This document shows, in pieces, positions 26,559-37,333 of a stretch of 64,000 nucleotides of DNA. The position numbers and the translations under genes are program-made. This stretch comes from Frankineae bacterium MT45 (lineage in GTDB: Bacteria; Actinomycetota; Actinomycetes; Mycobacteriales; Jatrophihabitantaceae): NCBI GenBank assembly GCA_900100325.1, contig LT629697.1, positions 3,035,423 to 3,099,422 on the forward strand, written 5' to 3'. The notes beneath the pieces were generated by a model. It saw nothing but the letters and a program-made list of their open reading frames with translations. It was not told the origin of the DNA and did no database searches. Position 1 is the first letter of the stretch; the number at the start of each line of letters is the position of its first letter.

Positions 26559-27638
26559 ATGAGCCTGCCTTCGAACCGAGGGAGACCGACGCGATTCACC
26601 ACGGTCGACAACATCGACACCGAGGCCGTGCCCGACTGGACGACGACGATGGTGAAGCGAGCCGATCTGGCCGGTGAGTCGATTCCGTCGGCCATCGCCA
26701 TCGCCGCCGACTACGGGGCGCAGCTACCGATTCCCGGCTACGGCTACACATCGACCCGCTGGAAAATACTGGCCCTCGCCGCGCAGGCCAATCTCACCGT
26801 GGCGCGAGTCCTGGAGACGCACTGCGACGCGCTCGCCATCCTTGATGAGGCCGGAGTCGCCGATTCGGTGCCGGCCGACGGCGCCCAGGGTTGGGGTGTC
26901 TGCGTCGGTGACACTCCGGGCAGCGATCTGACGGCGACCGAAGGACCCGACGGTTTGCGGGTCACCGGGACCAAAGCCTGGTGCCCGCTGGCCGGCGAAC
27001 TCGGTCAAGCCCTCATCACCGCGCAGGTCGACGACGGCAGCGATACGACCGGCAGGCGACTCTTCGCCGTCCCGCTGCGCGTTGAGGGGGTGCGGGCCGA
27101 ACCGGCGGCGATCTGGGTCTCCCGCGGGCTGCGCACGGTTACCACCGGGCCGGTCCACTTCCTGCAGACGCCGGCCCAACCGATCGGGGCGGCCGGCTGG
27201 TTCGCCCGACGGCAGGGCTACGCCTGGGGCGGCATGGGCTCGGCGGCCTGCTGGTTCGGCGGTGCCCTGGCGTTGGCCGACACGCTGCGCCGAAGCGCCG
27301 TCAAACGCGACGACGAACTCACCAGGCTCAGCGTCGGAACGGTGGACGTGGCCCTGCACGCGGCGGCGGCTGCCCTGGCCCGAGCCGCCCGGCTGGTGGA
27401 CAGCGGACTGGCCGACGGCCGGAACGGCGAGGTACTCGCGCTGCAGGTGCGGGGGGCCGTCGCCGACGCCGTCGAAAACACCCTCACCCAGTGTGCTCAC
27501 ACCCTCGGCCCGGCCCCACTGGCCTTCGCCGAGCAGCACTCACGCCGCGTCAGCGATCTCTCGACGTACCTGCGTCAGCACCGGGCCGAGCAGGATCTGG
27601 CCCGGCTGGGCGGGTTGCTGCTTGCCGACTCGGCATAA
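26559..27638 (+). CDS. acyl-CoA dehydrogenase-like flavoprotein (divergent)
   Basis: 359 aa with the three-part layout of the acyl-CoA dehydrogenase family: helical N-terminus (1-105), beta middle domain (about 110-205, GLRVTGTKAWCPLAGELGQ) and a C-terminal four-helix bundle (GYAWGGMGSAACWFGGALAL onward). It is shorter than typical enzymes (about 380-400), and the usual C-terminal GGxG(T)-R-type FAD/substrate motifs are not visible. AGGAGA precedes ATG by eight bases. The substrate is unknown; it may not be a classical fatty-acid oxidation enzyme. Confidence 0.7.
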   Translation: MSLPSNRGRPTRFTTVDNIDTEAVPDWTTTMVKRADLAGESIPSAIAIAADYGAQLPIPGYGYTSTRWKILALAAQANLTVARVLETHCDALAILDEAGVADSVPADGAQGWGVCVGDTPGSDLTATEGPDGLRVTGTKAWCPLAGELGQALITAQVDDGSDTTGRRLFAVPLRVEGVRAEPAAIWVSRGLRTVTTGPVHFLQTPAQPIGAAGWFARRQGYAWGGMGSAACWFGGALALADTLRRSAVKRDDELTRLSVGTVDVALHAAAAALARAARLVDSGLADGRNGEVLALQVRGAVADAVENTLTQCAHTLGPAPLAFAEQHSRRVSDLSTYLRQHRAEQDLARLGGLLLADSA

Positions 27639-27748
27639 CCCCGACTCACCTCAGCTGGCTCTGATCTACTTACCCGGCAGCCGGTGGTGGCCCCGGCGGG
27701 TGAGGAGACTCGAGTGAACGGACCCGCCGATATGACCCCTTCCCGGCC

Positions 27749-27777
27749 TTCCAGCGATAGCTACTGACCAGTAATGT
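27749..27777 (+). promoter_or_regulatory. candidate promoter of the membrane glycosyltransferase gene
   Basis: TTCCAG, a 17-bp spacer and TAATGT (27772-27777). The predicted start near 27784 gives a leader of about 28 nt containing the GAGGGAG signal before GTG 27812. The -35 is weak. Confidence 0.35.
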
Positions 27778-27811
27778 GGCGTCAGACCTGACATCGATCG
27801 AGGGAGCGACC

Positions 27812-29065
27812 GTGGGGACAGGCACTCTGAGCAAGAAGGCAGCAGGTAGTAAGAAAGCGGCGGTCAAGGCACCCAGCAGCAAGCGCACGACCCCACAGAA
27901 CGAGGCGACCGGCCCAGGCTGGGTCTCAAAGTACTGGGGCACGGCCGAGCAGCCGACCGAGTTCCGCGCCTTCGTCGGGCCGATCATCGCGCTCGTCCTC
28001 GGCCTGAAGCTCTTCGTCTACATGATCGGTGTCACCGCCAACGAGCTCTTCAGCAACACCGGGTTCACCTCGATCAGCGCCCGCTTCGACATCTGGAACC
28101 GGTGGGACGCCCCCCACTACCTTTCGGTCGCGCAGTACGGCTATCAGACCAGCGGCGACCCCGCAAACTTCGTGGTCTTCTTCCCCGGCTACCCGTGGAT
28201 GGTGCGTCTCTTCGCCATTCCGCTGGGCGGCAACTACCTGCTGGCCGCCTTCGCGGTCTCCACGATCGCCTCGATCGCGGCGGCCCTGCTGCTCGGCTAC
28301 CTGGTCCGCGGCGACAGTGGCGACAGCGAACTCGCGCTCCGAGCCGTCTGGTTCTTCCTCATCTTCCCGACCAGCTACTTCCTACACCTGCCGTACACCG
28401 AGAGCCTCTTCATGGCCTGCATTCTCGGCACATTCCTGGCCGCCCGCCTCGACCGCTGGCTGCTGGCCGGAGTGGTCGGCGCACTGGCCACCCTGACCCG
28501 GATCAACGGCCTGGTGCTGCTGCCCGCGCTGGCGGTCGAGGCCTACAGCCAGTACCGGGTCAGCGGGCGCATCCGGCTGCAGTGGCTCTGGATCACGCTG
28601 GCCGGCCTGGGAATCGCCGTGTACCTCTTCATGAACTACCACGTCTACGGCCGTCCATTCGCCTTCATGACCGTGCAGCGCGAGCACTGGTACAAGACCC
28701 TGCAGTGGCCGTGGACCGGCATCCACTCCAAGATCGAAGCAGGCCACGGCGCCAAGCCCAGCGACAAGGCGATCCTGGTCAACCAGGAGCTGCTCTACAT
28801 CGTCATCGGCGCGGTGGCCACGATCGCGACGTGGATCTGGCTGCGCCCGTCGTATGCCATCTGGATGACCGGTAACTGGCTGCTGTTCACCAGCACCAGC
28901 TACATCCTCTCCACCCCGCGCTACACCCTCACTCTCTTCCCGATCTTCATCCTGCTGGCGAAGGTCGGTAAGAACCGCATCGTCGCGATGCTGGTGAGCT
29001 TCTGGTCGATCCTCTTCCTCGGCCTCTTCACGTCCCTCTTCGCCATCGGCAGTTGGGCGTACTAG
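27812..29065 (+). CDS. PIG-V-like GT-C membrane mannosyltransferase
   Basis: 417 aa from GTG 27812 with GAGGGAG five bases upstream. A Lys/Ala/Ser-rich cytoplasmic tail of about 45 residues is followed by about ten hydrophobic helices. The first external loop has NRWDAPHYLSVAQYGY, like the acidic loop motif of PIG-V/GT76 enzymes, then FFPGYPWMVR and LHLPYTESLF. These enzymes use polyprenyl-phosphate mannose outside the membrane. Acceptor and donor are unknown. It is convergent with the next large membrane protein gene. Confidence 0.78.
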   Translation: MGTGTLSKKAAGSKKAAVKAPSSKRTTPQNEATGPGWVSKYWGTAEQPTEFRAFVGPIIALVLGLKLFVYMIGVTANELFSNTGFTSISARFDIWNRWDAPHYLSVAQYGYQTSGDPANFVVFFPGYPWMVRLFAIPLGGNYLLAAFAVSTIASIAAALLLGYLVRGDSGDSELALRAVWFFLIFPTSYFLHLPYTESLFMACILGTFLAARLDRWLLAGVVGALATLTRINGLVLLPALAVEAYSQYRVSGRIRLQWLWITLAGLGIAVYLFMNYHVYGRPFAFMTVQREHWYKTLQWPWTGIHSKIEAGHGAKPSDKAILVNQELLYIVIGAVATIATWIWLRPSYAIWMTGNWLLFTSTSYILSTPRYTLTLFPIFILLAKVGKNRIVAMLVSFWSILFLGLFTSLFAIGSWAY

Positions 29066-29110
29066 CTGCGAGTCGGGCCTAGCCGTCCCCGACGCCGACC
29101 GTAGGCGAGC

Positions 29111-31282
29111 TCAGCAGGACTTGCGGACGTCGTAGACGCTGTACCCCTCGGGGCCGCCGGCGTTCTTGGCCAGCACGAACTGGTCGAAGAGTGCCGCATT
29201 CAGCTTGAAATTGTGGGTCGAACGCTCCTCCGGGCCGACGACGACGTAGTCGATCCCGTTGCTGGTGAGCAGCGAGCAGGCGGTGCTGCGGTCCGTCGCC
29301 TCGTAGACGGCCTTGATCAACGCCTCGCGGGGCGCGATGTCATAACCTGCGCTCGAGGCCCATGAGGAGTAACCGAGCACGATGCCCCGTCCGGCCATAG
29401 TCGGCGCCGTGTACAGCTGGTCGTAGTCGACCAGAAATATCGACTTGCCTGGTGTGTTTGCGTCGATCCAGTGGATGATTTCGTGCTCGTTGTCGTCACC
29501 GAAGACGCTGACCTTGAAGTCGTTCTTGGCCGCCATGAAATCGGGGAGGCCGGAGACGGTCAGGAAGATGAGCATGAAGACGACGCCCACTCTGGCGACC
29601 ACGGAAACCAGGCGCCGTTTGGCCCGTTCTTCCTTGGCGATCCGGGCCGCGATCGTCCACAGTTCCACCAGAACGAAGCCGACGAAGAGTCCGCTGAGGT
29701 TCTCCCAGAGGTTGATGACCTTGTGGTTCTGGCCGCCCAGATCACGTCCAAGCTGGAAGAGGCTCCCCCAGATGAAGATCGCCGTGATCGCCGTGATGAC
29801 CTTCTTGTCCCGGCGGTTTCCGAGCACGAACGCCAGGATCAGCAGCGGGATCAGTAAGCCTTCGTTGAGCCACCAGTACTGGACGAAGGAGCTCCAGTCG
29901 GTGAGCGAGAGCAGGTTCATCTCCCCGCGGGCATGGCAGGGTGCGGTCGTCGACGAACAGACCAGGTAGCCGATGTGCAGCGTCAGTGAACCGCCGTCGG
30001 CGCTGCCGCCGTTGAGCCAGATCGCCTGCGGCACGCCGATCAGCAGTGCCGGAATCAGGAAACAGGCGCCGACCTTGATCCAGCGCAGCCCCTCCCGCCG
30101 AGCCGCCAACCACTCGCCACCGGACGTGGCGCGGGACGCGGCGCCGGACGCGGCGCCGGACTTCGCGCCGGCCGCCGCATTCTGCCGCTCCCGCCAACAG
30201 GCACAGAGCGCGTAGATGGCCAGCAGCGATCCGAAGAAGACGGCAGCCGCAATCCACAGCACGCCGTTGAGCCAGAAGGACATTCCGAAGGTGACGCCGA
30301 GGAAGAGCAGCAGTCGCCGGTCCATCGCTACGCCGTTTCGCAGCTGATCCAGCAACGCGTAGGCGATGAAGAGGACGAAGCCCATCGCCACGATCAGGTG
30401 CGTCTGCGTCATGTAGACGTTGATCGAGTTGAACATGGAGATGCGATCGTTGGTGTACGGGCCTCCGGAGAGGTATCCGGTGTGCTTCCAGAGCAGGCTC
30501 GGATGCAGCGCCGCCCAGATGCTTCCGTGCGCGTCATTGGAGATGAATCGCAACCACTCCAGGGACTGGTTCGTCATGGCCAGCAGCGCGGCGATCAGGC
30601 CGGCGCCAATGCCCTTGTCCCGCCACCAGCGCACCGGAGCGTCCGTCTTCGGCCCGAAGAGGAGCCGGGCCGTGGCGAAGAGCATCAACAGGATCGTCGT
30701 AAAGCCCAGCGTCGCGGGCAGGTTGAAGGAGTTGAGAACCGACATGCCACCGCTCTGCAGGGCACCGGCGAAGAAGTCGTAGCCGAAGTGATAGCGGATC
30801 GGTTCACCGGCGAAGAACGGGTACTCGGTCGGGGCATAGTTGGAGCCCAGCGAGAAGGAGCGGGAGAGCGCGATGTGCAGCCCGAAGTCGCCCCAGGTGT
30901 TCGCCGAGACCAGCAGATAGTGCTTGCCGGTCGGGTCGTAGCTGAGGCGATTGCCGATCATCCAGTACGAGAAGACGAACGAGACGACGGCGAAGATCGC
31001 CTCGAACCAGCCGACGCGCAGGTGCCGCGGGCGGAGGTTGCGTCCGAAGATCCCGATCACGATCAGGCTGAAGACCAGCGAGGTGACGACTCCATAGAGC
31101 AACGCTCGACCGGTGTGCGGGGCCAAGAGGTAGGCGACGCCGAACGTGGTCCAGGCGGTGACGACGATGCCCACCAGCAGGCCGGCCGGCAGCCGCACGA
31201 TGGTCGGTGCCGCCGGAAGCAGCCGGTTCATGACGGAGAAGCCGGCCACGGTCGCGGCGATGAGGTAGAGAGTCGCTAACAC
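29111..31282 (-). CDS. large GT-C-like integral membrane protein, function unknown
   Basis: 723 aa, about 14 transmembrane helices. An external loop after helix 4 contains NTWGDFGLHIALSRSFSLG and YPFFAGEPIRYHFGYDFFAG, an acidic/aromatic arrangement reminiscent of GT-C glycosyltransferases. The C-terminal 130 residues are soluble with TPGKSIFLVDYDQLYTAP and the ending DVRKSC. A low-complexity loop of about 20 residues (Ser/Gly/Ala repeats) lies at about 370-390. The GTG at 31282 has TAGGCT six bases upstream (leaderless). Family not recognised with certainty. Confidence 0.7.
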   Translation of the reverse strand: MLATLYLIAATVAGFSVMNRLLPAAPTIVRLPAGLLVGIVVTAWTTFGVAYLLAPHTGRALLYGVVTSLVFSLIVIGIFGRNLRPRHLRVGWFEAIFAVVSFVFSYWMIGNRLSYDPTGKHYLLVSANTWGDFGLHIALSRSFSLGSNYAPTEYPFFAGEPIRYHFGYDFFAGALQSGGMSVLNSFNLPATLGFTTILLMLFATARLLFGPKTDAPVRWWRDKGIGAGLIAALLAMTNQSLEWLRFISNDAHGSIWAALHPSLLWKHTGYLSGGPYTNDRISMFNSINVYMTQTHLIVAMGFVLFIAYALLDQLRNGVAMDRRLLLFLGVTFGMSFWLNGVLWIAAAVFFGSLLAIYALCACWRERQNAAAGAKSGAASGAASRATSGGEWLAARREGLRWIKVGACFLIPALLIGVPQAIWLNGGSADGGSLTLHIGYLVCSSTTAPCHARGEMNLLSLTDWSSFVQYWWLNEGLLIPLLILAFVLGNRRDKKVITAITAIFIWGSLFQLGRDLGGQNHKVINLWENLSGLFVGFVLVELWTIAARIAKEERAKRRLVSVVARVGVVFMLIFLTVSGLPDFMAAKNDFKVSVFGDDNEHEIIHWIDANTPGKSIFLVDYDQLYTAPTMAGRGIVLGYSSWASSAGYDIAPREALIKAVYEATDRSTACSLLTSNGIDYVVVGPEERSTHNFKLNAALFDQFVLAKNAGGPEGYSVYDVRKSC

Positions 31283-31457
31283 CGGCACAGCCTAGAGGGT
31301 GCAGAACGCCGCGGCACGTCTGAGTTCACCCGGCCAGTGGCAGCCCGGCCGCCCCCGCAACAGCCGCCGCCAGACAGGCAATAAAAGTAGGGATGAGCGT
31401 GAACCGCCCCGCCTCAGACTGTTCCGCCGGAACAGCAGCCGTGGTTGGATGGCGTTC

Positions 31458-32630
31458 ATGACCGACACAGCCGGTGCGTCGCCTCAGCCCCTTCACTCCG
31501 GCGCAGCGCCGGCCGACGGCCGCATCGTCGTCGAGAACCTCACCAAGACCTTCGGGTCGACGCGAGCCGTGGACGCACTCAGCTTCACTGTCGAACCCGG
31601 CTCGGTCACCGGCTTCCTCGGCCCCAACGGAGCCGGCAAGACGACCACGCTGCGCATGCTGCTCGGGCTGGTCCGCCCCACCGGCGGCACGGCGACCATC
31701 GGCGGCCAGCGCTACCACGACATCCACAACCCGCTCCAGGTTGTCGGTGCGGCGCTGGAGGCGGCGAGCTTCCACCCGGCCCGCACCGGTCGCAACCACC
31801 TCCGTGTCTACTGCGCGGCGGCTGGCATACCGGACAACCGGGCCGACGAGGTACTTGAACTGGTGGGCCTCGGGCCGGTCGGGCGCAAGAAGGTGCGGGG
31901 CTACTCGATGGGGATGCGTCAGCGCCTCGGCCTAGCCGCGACCCTCCTCGGCAATCCGAGGGTGCTGATCCTCGACGAGCCGGCCAACGGCCTCGACCCT
32001 GAGGGAATTCGCTGGCTTCGCGGCTTCTTCCGTCATCTCGCCGCGGAGGGTCGCACCATCCTCGTCTCCAGCCACCAGCTCGCCGAGGTCCAAGCCGTCG
32101 CTGATCGGGTAGTGATCCTCAATCAGGGTCGCTTGGTGCGGCAGGGCTCCATCGCCGAACTGGCCGAGAACGGAGACACCGTGGTGGTTCGCTCCCCGTC
32201 GGCGCCGCAACTGGCCGAGGCCCTGCGTCGGGAGGGTATCGCCGTCGAACTGCACGATCCGACGCTCGTCCGCGTTCCGGGTGGAAATCAGGCCCGGATC
32301 GGTCACACCGCCTTTGTGAACAACATCGAGTTGCACGAACTCAGCCTGGAACGTTTCGACCTGGAGAAGCTCTTCTTCTCACTCACCCAGGGCGCCTTCG
32401 CGGCCAATGATCTGACGCCCGGCGCGCAGCAGCCACCCACGGGCTACCCACCGCCGCCGGGATACCAGCCACAACCGGGTTACCAGCCACCACCGGGCAA
32501 TCAACCGCCACCCGGTTTTCAGCCACCACCCGGTCATCAACCGGGCTACCCACCACCCGGCTACCAACCCCCACCACCCGGGAATCAGCCCCCAAGCGGC
32601 CCGGCCGGAGGTGACCCATGGGCCGTCTGA
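31458..32630 (+). CDS. ABC transporter ATP-binding protein with Pro-rich C-terminal repeats
   Basis: 390 aa from ATG 31458 (31449 is an in-frame alternative). Walker A GPNGAGKTTT, signature GYSMGMRQRLGLAATLL, Walker B RVLILDEPANGLDPEG and switch VSSHQLAEV place it with DrrA/BcrA-type exporters. After about residue 315 a tail of about 70 residues consists of repeats of the type GYQPPPG, GNQPPPG and GFQPPPG, rich in Pro, Gly, Gln and Tyr. Such tails are unusual on a cytoplasmic ATPase. It overlaps the permease gene by 13 bp. Confidence 0.92.
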   Translation: MTDTAGASPQPLHSGAAPADGRIVVENLTKTFGSTRAVDALSFTVEPGSVTGFLGPNGAGKTTTLRMLLGLVRPTGGTATIGGQRYHDIHNPLQVVGAALEAASFHPARTGRNHLRVYCAAAGIPDNRADEVLELVGLGPVGRKKVRGYSMGMRQRLGLAATLLGNPRVLILDEPANGLDPEGIRWLRGFFRHLAAEGRTILVSSHQLAEVQAVADRVVILNQGRLVRQGSIAELAENGDTVVVRSPSAPQLAEALRREGIAVELHDPTLVRVPGGNQARIGHTAFVNNIELHELSLERFDLEKLFFSLTQGAFAANDLTPGAQQPPTGYPPPPGYQPQPGYQPPPGNQPPPGFQPPPGHQPGYPPPGYQPPPPGNQPPSGPAGGDPWAV

Positions 32631-33385
32631 TCAGATCCGAGGGGCGCAAGCTGCGCAGTACCCAACTCTGGTTCTGGATGTTGGTGGCCGTCATCGCGCT
32701 CACTGCGCTGTCGGTCATCGGCCGGATGATCAGTGACACCCACGACGGCACCTTCGCGCCCAGCGACATCCGAGACATATTCCTGTCGGGGCAGTCGGCC
32801 TTCATCGGCTCGCTGGTGCTCGGGGTGCTGGCGGTGACCGCGGAGTTCCGCTACCAGACGATCACCCCGACTCTGCTGGCCACGCCGTCACGGGTGAGGG
32901 TCGTCAGTGCCAAGCTCGCGGCCTACGCCCTGGTTGGAGCCGCGTACAGCATCATCGCCATCGTGGTCTCCTGCGCCATCGCGCTGCCGTGGCTCAGCGC
33001 CAAGAACGTCAGCGTCTCGCTAACCGACGACCACCTGATCAGCGCCTTCGCCGGGGTCCTCTTCTCGGTGACGCTCTGGGGGCTGGTCGGTCTCGGGTTC
33101 GGTGCGCTGGTCCGTAACCAGATCGTGGCGATGGTGGTCGCCATCATCTACGTCATCATCGTCGAGCCGATCCTGTCGATCATCCCGTACGTGCGCAACG
33201 TGTATCCGTACCTGCCGGGCGGCGCCTCGGCGGCGATCCTCGATACGACGTCGCGGGCCGGGACGACCGGCGACAACCACTACACGCTTCTCTCCCCGGC
33301 CCTCGGCTGCCTGGTACTGCTGGCCTGGGCGCTTGGCCTGTCGATCATCGGTGCGACGCTGTCGATGAACCGCGACATCACCTGA
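32618..33385 (+). CDS. ABC-2 type transporter permease
   Basis: 255 aa with six hydrophobic segments (about 17-37, 60-80, 105-128, 146-163, 171-190, 227-247). It begins MGRLIRSEGRKLRSTQLWFW, the amphipathic coupling start common in ABC-2 permeases. The gene starts inside the end of the ATPase gene, so the two are translated together. Substrate unknown; drug or lipid export are options. Confidence 0.9.
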   Translation: MGRLIRSEGRKLRSTQLWFWMLVAVIALTALSVIGRMISDTHDGTFAPSDIRDIFLSGQSAFIGSLVLGVLAVTAEFRYQTITPTLLATPSRVRVVSAKLAAYALVGAAYSIIAIVVSCAIALPWLSAKNVSVSLTDDHLISAFAGVLFSVTLWGLVGLGFGALVRNQIVAMVVAIIYVIIVEPILSIIPYVRNVYPYLPGGASAAILDTTSRAGTTGDNHYTLLSPALGCLVLLAWALGLSIIGATLSMNRDIT

Positions 33386-33592
33386 GCGCTGCCGTCGCCG
33401 ACACCTGAGTGCAAGCACGGCCGCAGGGGACGTCGCCGAGACAAAATTCGAGGAAGGTCACGTCCTCTAGTGGCGAAGTCAACCTGAGGATGAGCCGTCT
33501 CCGGCGTAAGCTTTTGGATGGTTCAGCCGCGGATACGCGGCCTCCAACTCAATCTATCCACCGGAAACATCACCCAAGGCGGCCGGACGAAC

Positions 33593-36500
33593 GTGGCGAC
33601 CAATGAGTCCACTAACAACGAAAGCACAGCAGTAGTCAGCAATGACTTCGGCGCAAACGAGTGGCTCGTCGAGGAGATGTACGACCGATACCGGGAGAAT
33701 CCGGCCAGTGTCGACCCGGCCTGGCATGAGTTCTTCGCCGACTTCCGCCCGTCCGGTGTGATCGGAGCACCGGCCAACGGAGCGTCGGCACCGGCCGCGG
33801 CCGCCGCCCCTAGCGCGCCGAACACCCCCGTTGGCCAGCCCCCGCAGCCGGTCGCCACCCGGCCGGCACCGCAGGCCGTACCGGCACCGTCCGAGGGTGA
33901 ACCAGCCACCGAGATGCGGACCCCGAGCCGTTCCGACGCCGCTACACCGGCCCCTGTGACCAACTCCACACCGGCGCCCAAGGCTCCGGCCGTGGCGTCC
34001 GACGGGCCCCACGAGACGGTCCTCCGCGGCGCGGCGGCCCGTGTGGTCACCAATATGGAGGGGTCGCTCGCCGTCCCGACCGCGACGAGCGTCCGAGCCG
34101 TCCCGGCGAAGCTGATCGCCGACAACCGCGTCGTCATCAACAACCACCTGCGCCGCGGGCGTGGCGGCAAGGTCAGCTTCACGCACATCATCGGATACGC
34201 CGTCGTGAAGGCGCTGGCCAGCACGCCGCAGATGAACAACTTCTACGCCGAGATCAACGGCAAGCCGAACGTCGTCACGCCGGAGCACGTCAATCTCGGC
34301 ATCGCGATCGACCTCGTCAACAAGGACGGTTCGCGCGCCCTCGTCGTGGCCAGCATCAAGGCGGCCGAGACGCTCGACTTCGCCGGATTCTGGTCGGCCT
34401 ACGAGGACATCATCCGCCGCGCCCGCGCCGGCAAGCTCACCGCCGACGACTTCGCCGGTACCACAATCAGCCTCACCAACCCGGGCACGATCGGCACCAA
34501 CCACTCGGTGCCCCGCCTGATGGCCGGTCAGGGCACCATCGTCGGCGTCGGCGCCATGGAGTACCCGGCCGAGTTCAGCGGTATGAGCCCCGAAGGTCTC
34601 ACCGAGCGCGCGATCAGCAAGATCATGACGCTCACCTCCACCTACGATCACCGCATCATTCAGGGCGCACAGTCGGGCGAGTTCCTCCGCCAGATCCACC
34701 AGGCCCTGCTCGCCGACGACTTCTACGACGAGATCTTCGCGGCGCTGCGGATTCCGTACCAGCCGATTCGCTGGATGGTCGACCGCGACGTCAGCCACGA
34801 AGGCCAGATCGACAAGAGCGCGCGGGTCATCGAACTGATCAACGCCTACCGGGCCAATGGTCACCTGATGGCCGACACCGACCCGCTCGAGTTCACCGTG
34901 CGCACCCACCCCGACCTCGACATCACCCGCCACGGCCTCACCCTCTGGGACCTCGACCGTGAGTTCCCGGTCGGCGGATTCGCCGGCGAGAAGCTGATGA
35001 AGCTGCGCGACGTCCTCGGTGTCCTGCGCGACGCCTACTGCCGCCGCGTCGGCGTCGAGTACATGCACATCATCGACCCGGAGCAGCGGCGCTGGCTGCA
35101 GTCGCGCATCGAGGTGTCGAGCCCGCCGCCGAACCGCGAGGAGCAGCTGCACATCCTGGGCCGCCTCAACGTCGCCGAAGCGCTCGAGACATTCCTGCAG
35201 ACCAAGTACGTCGGTCAGAAGCGCTTCAGTCTGGAGGGCGCCGAGACGGTAATCGCGCTCTGCGACGCCATCCTCTCCCAAGCCGCCGAGCAGGGGCTGG
35301 AGGAGGTGGTCATCGGCATGCCGCACCGGGGCCGGCTCAACGTCCTGGCCAACATCGTCGGCAAGCCGTACGCCAAGATCTTCAATGAATTCGAGGGGAA
35401 CATCGATCCGGGCACCGCTCAGGGCTCCGGCGACGTGAAGTACCACCTCGGCGCGGAGGGTGTCTTCACCACGCCCAACGGCAAGACGATCGACGTCTCG
35501 CTCACCGCCAACCCGTCCCATCTCGAGGCGGTGGACTCGGTGCTGGAGGGCATCGTCCGGGCCAAGCAGGACGTGCTGAACAAGGGCGAGGACGGCTTCA
35601 CCGTGCTCCCGCTGATGATGCACGGCGATGCCGCCTTCGCCGGCCAAGGCGTGGTTGCGGAGACGCTGAACCTCTCGCAGCTGCGGGGTTACCGCACCGG
35701 CGGCACCGTGCACGTCGTCGTGAACAACCAGGTCGGCTTCACCACCTCGCCGACGTCCTCGCGTTCGAGCCTCTACTGCACCGACGTCGCCCGGATGATC
35801 GCCGCGCCGATCTTCCACGTCAACGGTGACGACCCGGAGGCCTGCGTGCGGGTGGCCAAGCTTGCGGTGGAGTTCCGCCGCGAGTTCAAGAAGGACGTCG
35901 TCATCGACATGGTCTGCTACCGCCGCCGTGGTCACAACGAGGCCGACAACCCGTCCTTCACCCAGCCGCTGATGTACGACATCATCGACGCCAAGCGCAG
36001 CGTCCGGAAGATCTACACCGAGGCGCTCGTCGGCCGCGGTGACATCACGCTCGGCGATGCCGAGGCCGCCCTGAAGGACTTCCAGTCGCAGTTGGAGAAG
36101 GTCTTCCTGGAGACCCGCAACGCCACTGGCAAGTCCACCCCGGAGCCGGAGCTCGATCACCTCAACCCGGCGCAGAGCGTCACCACCGCCACCAGCATGG
36201 AGACGATCAAGCGGATCGCCGATGCCTACGCGAACCCGCCGGAGGGCTTCACGATTCACCCGCGGCTGAAGCCGCAGATCGATCGCCGGGTCGCGATGGC
36301 CAGTAACGGAGCGGTCGACTGGGCCACCGCCGAGCTCTTCGCCTTCGGCGCCCTGGTCCTCGAGGGACGCGCGGTGCGGCTCGCCGGGCAGGACTCGCGC
36401 CGCGGCACCTTCACCCAGCGCCACGCGGTCCTCATCGACCGAAGCGACGGCGAGGAGTACACCCCGCTGCGCTACCTGGCCGAGGACCAGGCACCGTTCT

Positions 36501-37324
36501 GGGTCTACGACTCACTGCTGAGTGAGTTCGCCGCGATGGGCTTCGAGTACGGCTACTCGGTCGTGCGGGATGACGCCCTCGTCTGCTGGGAGGCCCAGTT
36601 CGGTGACTTCGCCGACGGCGCCCAGACGATCATCGACGAGTTCATCGCCTCCGGCGAGGCCAAGTGGGGTCAGCGTTCGGCCGTCTCGCTACTGCTGCCG
36701 CACGGCTACGAGGGGCAGGGGCCGGACCACTCGTCAGGACGTCCGGAGCGTTTCTTGCAGCTCTCGGCTGAGAACAACATGACGGTGGCGATGTGCTCGA
36801 CGCCGGCCAACTACTTCCACCTGCTCCGCCGCCAGGGACTCTCCCCGGTGCGTCGGCCGCTGGTCGCCTTCACGCCCAAGTCGCTGCTGCGGTTGAAGGC
36901 GGCGGTGAGCCAGCTCGACGACTTCACCAACGGCTCGTTCCAGCCGGTGATCGGTGATCGCACGATCGACCCGTCCGGGGTCAACCGCGTCGTCCTCTGC
37001 TCCGGGAAGGTCTACTACGACCTGCTCGCCGCCCGCGAAGCCCGCACCGACGTGGCGATCGTGCGGGTCGAGCAGCTCTACCCGCTGCCGGCCGAGGAGA
37101 TCCGCGCCGAGCTGGCACGCTACGGCGACGTGGAGCTGGTCTGGGCCCAGGAGGAGCCGGCGAACCAGGGCGCGTGGCCATTCATCGCGCTCAACCTCCC
37201 CGAGCACCTCGACGGCCGTCCGCTGCGTCGCGCTTCACGGAAGGCCTCCGCATCTCCGGCGGTCGGCTCGTCGCGGGTGCACGAGGTGCAGCAGCACGAC
37301 GTGGTGGCCAGCGCCCTCGGCTAA
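33593..37324 (+). CDS. kgd: multifunctional 2-oxoglutarate decarboxylase / dehydrogenase E1-E2 (Kgd)
   Basis: 1243 aa. N-terminal OdhA/Kgd helper segment ([20 protein letters not shown], 17-36), a Pro/Ala linker of about 90 residues, an E2-type acyltransferase domain (about 140-375, with [12 protein letters not shown]), then the ThDP-dependent E1 (about 400-1243; [16 protein letters not shown] and [12 protein letters not shown]). It feeds the TCA cycle at 2-oxoglutarate. The actinobacterial fused form is controlled by FHA protein GarA/OdhI. The start is uncertain: GTG 33593 is weakly supported by AAGGCGG; ATG 33518, with TAAGCT five bases upstream, would add 25 residues. Confidence 0.97.
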   Translation: MATNESTNNESTAVVSNDFGANEWLVEEMYDRYRENPASVDPAWHEFFADFRPSGVIGAPANGASAPAAAAAPSAPNTPVGQPPQPVATRPAPQAVPAPSEGEPATEMRTPSRSDAATPAPVTNSTPAPKAPAVASDGPHETVLRGAAARVVTNMEGSLAVPTATSVRAVPAKLIADNRVVINNHLRRGRGGKVSFTHIIGYAVVKALASTPQMNNFYAEINGKPNVVTPEHVNLGIAIDLVNKDGSRALVVASIKAAETLDFAGFWSAYEDIIRRARAGKLTADDFAGTTISLTNPGTIGTNHSVPRLMAGQGTIVGVGAMEYPAEFSGMSPEGLTERAISKIMTLTSTYDHRIIQGAQSGEFLRQIHQALLADDFYDEIFAALRIPYQPIRWMVDRDVSHEGQIDKSARVIELINAYRANGHLMADTDPLEFTVRTHPDLDITRHGLTLWDLDREFPVGGFAGEKLMKLRDVLGVLRDAYCRRVGVEYMHIIDPEQRRWLQSRIEVSSPPPNREEQLHILGRLNVAEALETFLQTKYVGQKRFSLEGAETVIALCDAILSQAAEQGLEEVVIGMPHRGRLNVLANIVGKPYAKIFNEFEGNIDPGTAQGSGDVKYHLGAEGVFTTPNGKTIDVSLTANPSHLEAVDSVLEGIVRAKQDVLNKGEDGFTVLPLMMHGDAAFAGQGVVAETLNLSQLRGYRTGGTVHVVVNNQVGFTTSPTSSRSSLYCTDVARMIAAPIFHVNGDDPEACVRVAKLAVEFRREFKKDVVIDMVCYRRRGHNEADNPSFTQPLMYDIIDAKRSVRKIYTEALVGRGDITLGDAEAALKDFQSQLEKVFLETRNATGKSTPEPELDHLNPAQSVTTATSMETIKRIADAYANPPEGFTIHPRLKPQIDRRVAMASNGAVDWATAELFAFGALVLEGRAVRLAGQDSRRGTFTQRHAVLIDRSDGEEYTPLRYLAEDQAPFWVYDSLLSEFAAMGFEYGYSVVRDDALVCWEAQFGDFADGAQTIIDEFIASGEAKWGQRSAVSLLLPHGYEGQGPDHSSGRPERFLQLSAENNMTVAMCSTPANYFHLLRRQGLSPVRRPLVAFTPKSLLRLKAAVSQLDDFTNGSFQPVIGDRTIDPSGVNRVVLCSGKVYYDLLAAREARTDVAIVRVEQLYPLPAEEIRAELARYGDVELVWAQEEPANQGAWPFIALNLPEHLDGRPLRRASRKASASPAVGSSRVHEVQQHDVVASALG

Positions 37325-37333
37325 CCTGTCCGG

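Noticed and set aside
33554-36424. 956-codon open frame antisense to kgd
   Set aside because: Long antisense frames are expected opposite GC-rich genes; the composition is not protein-like and kgd is certain.
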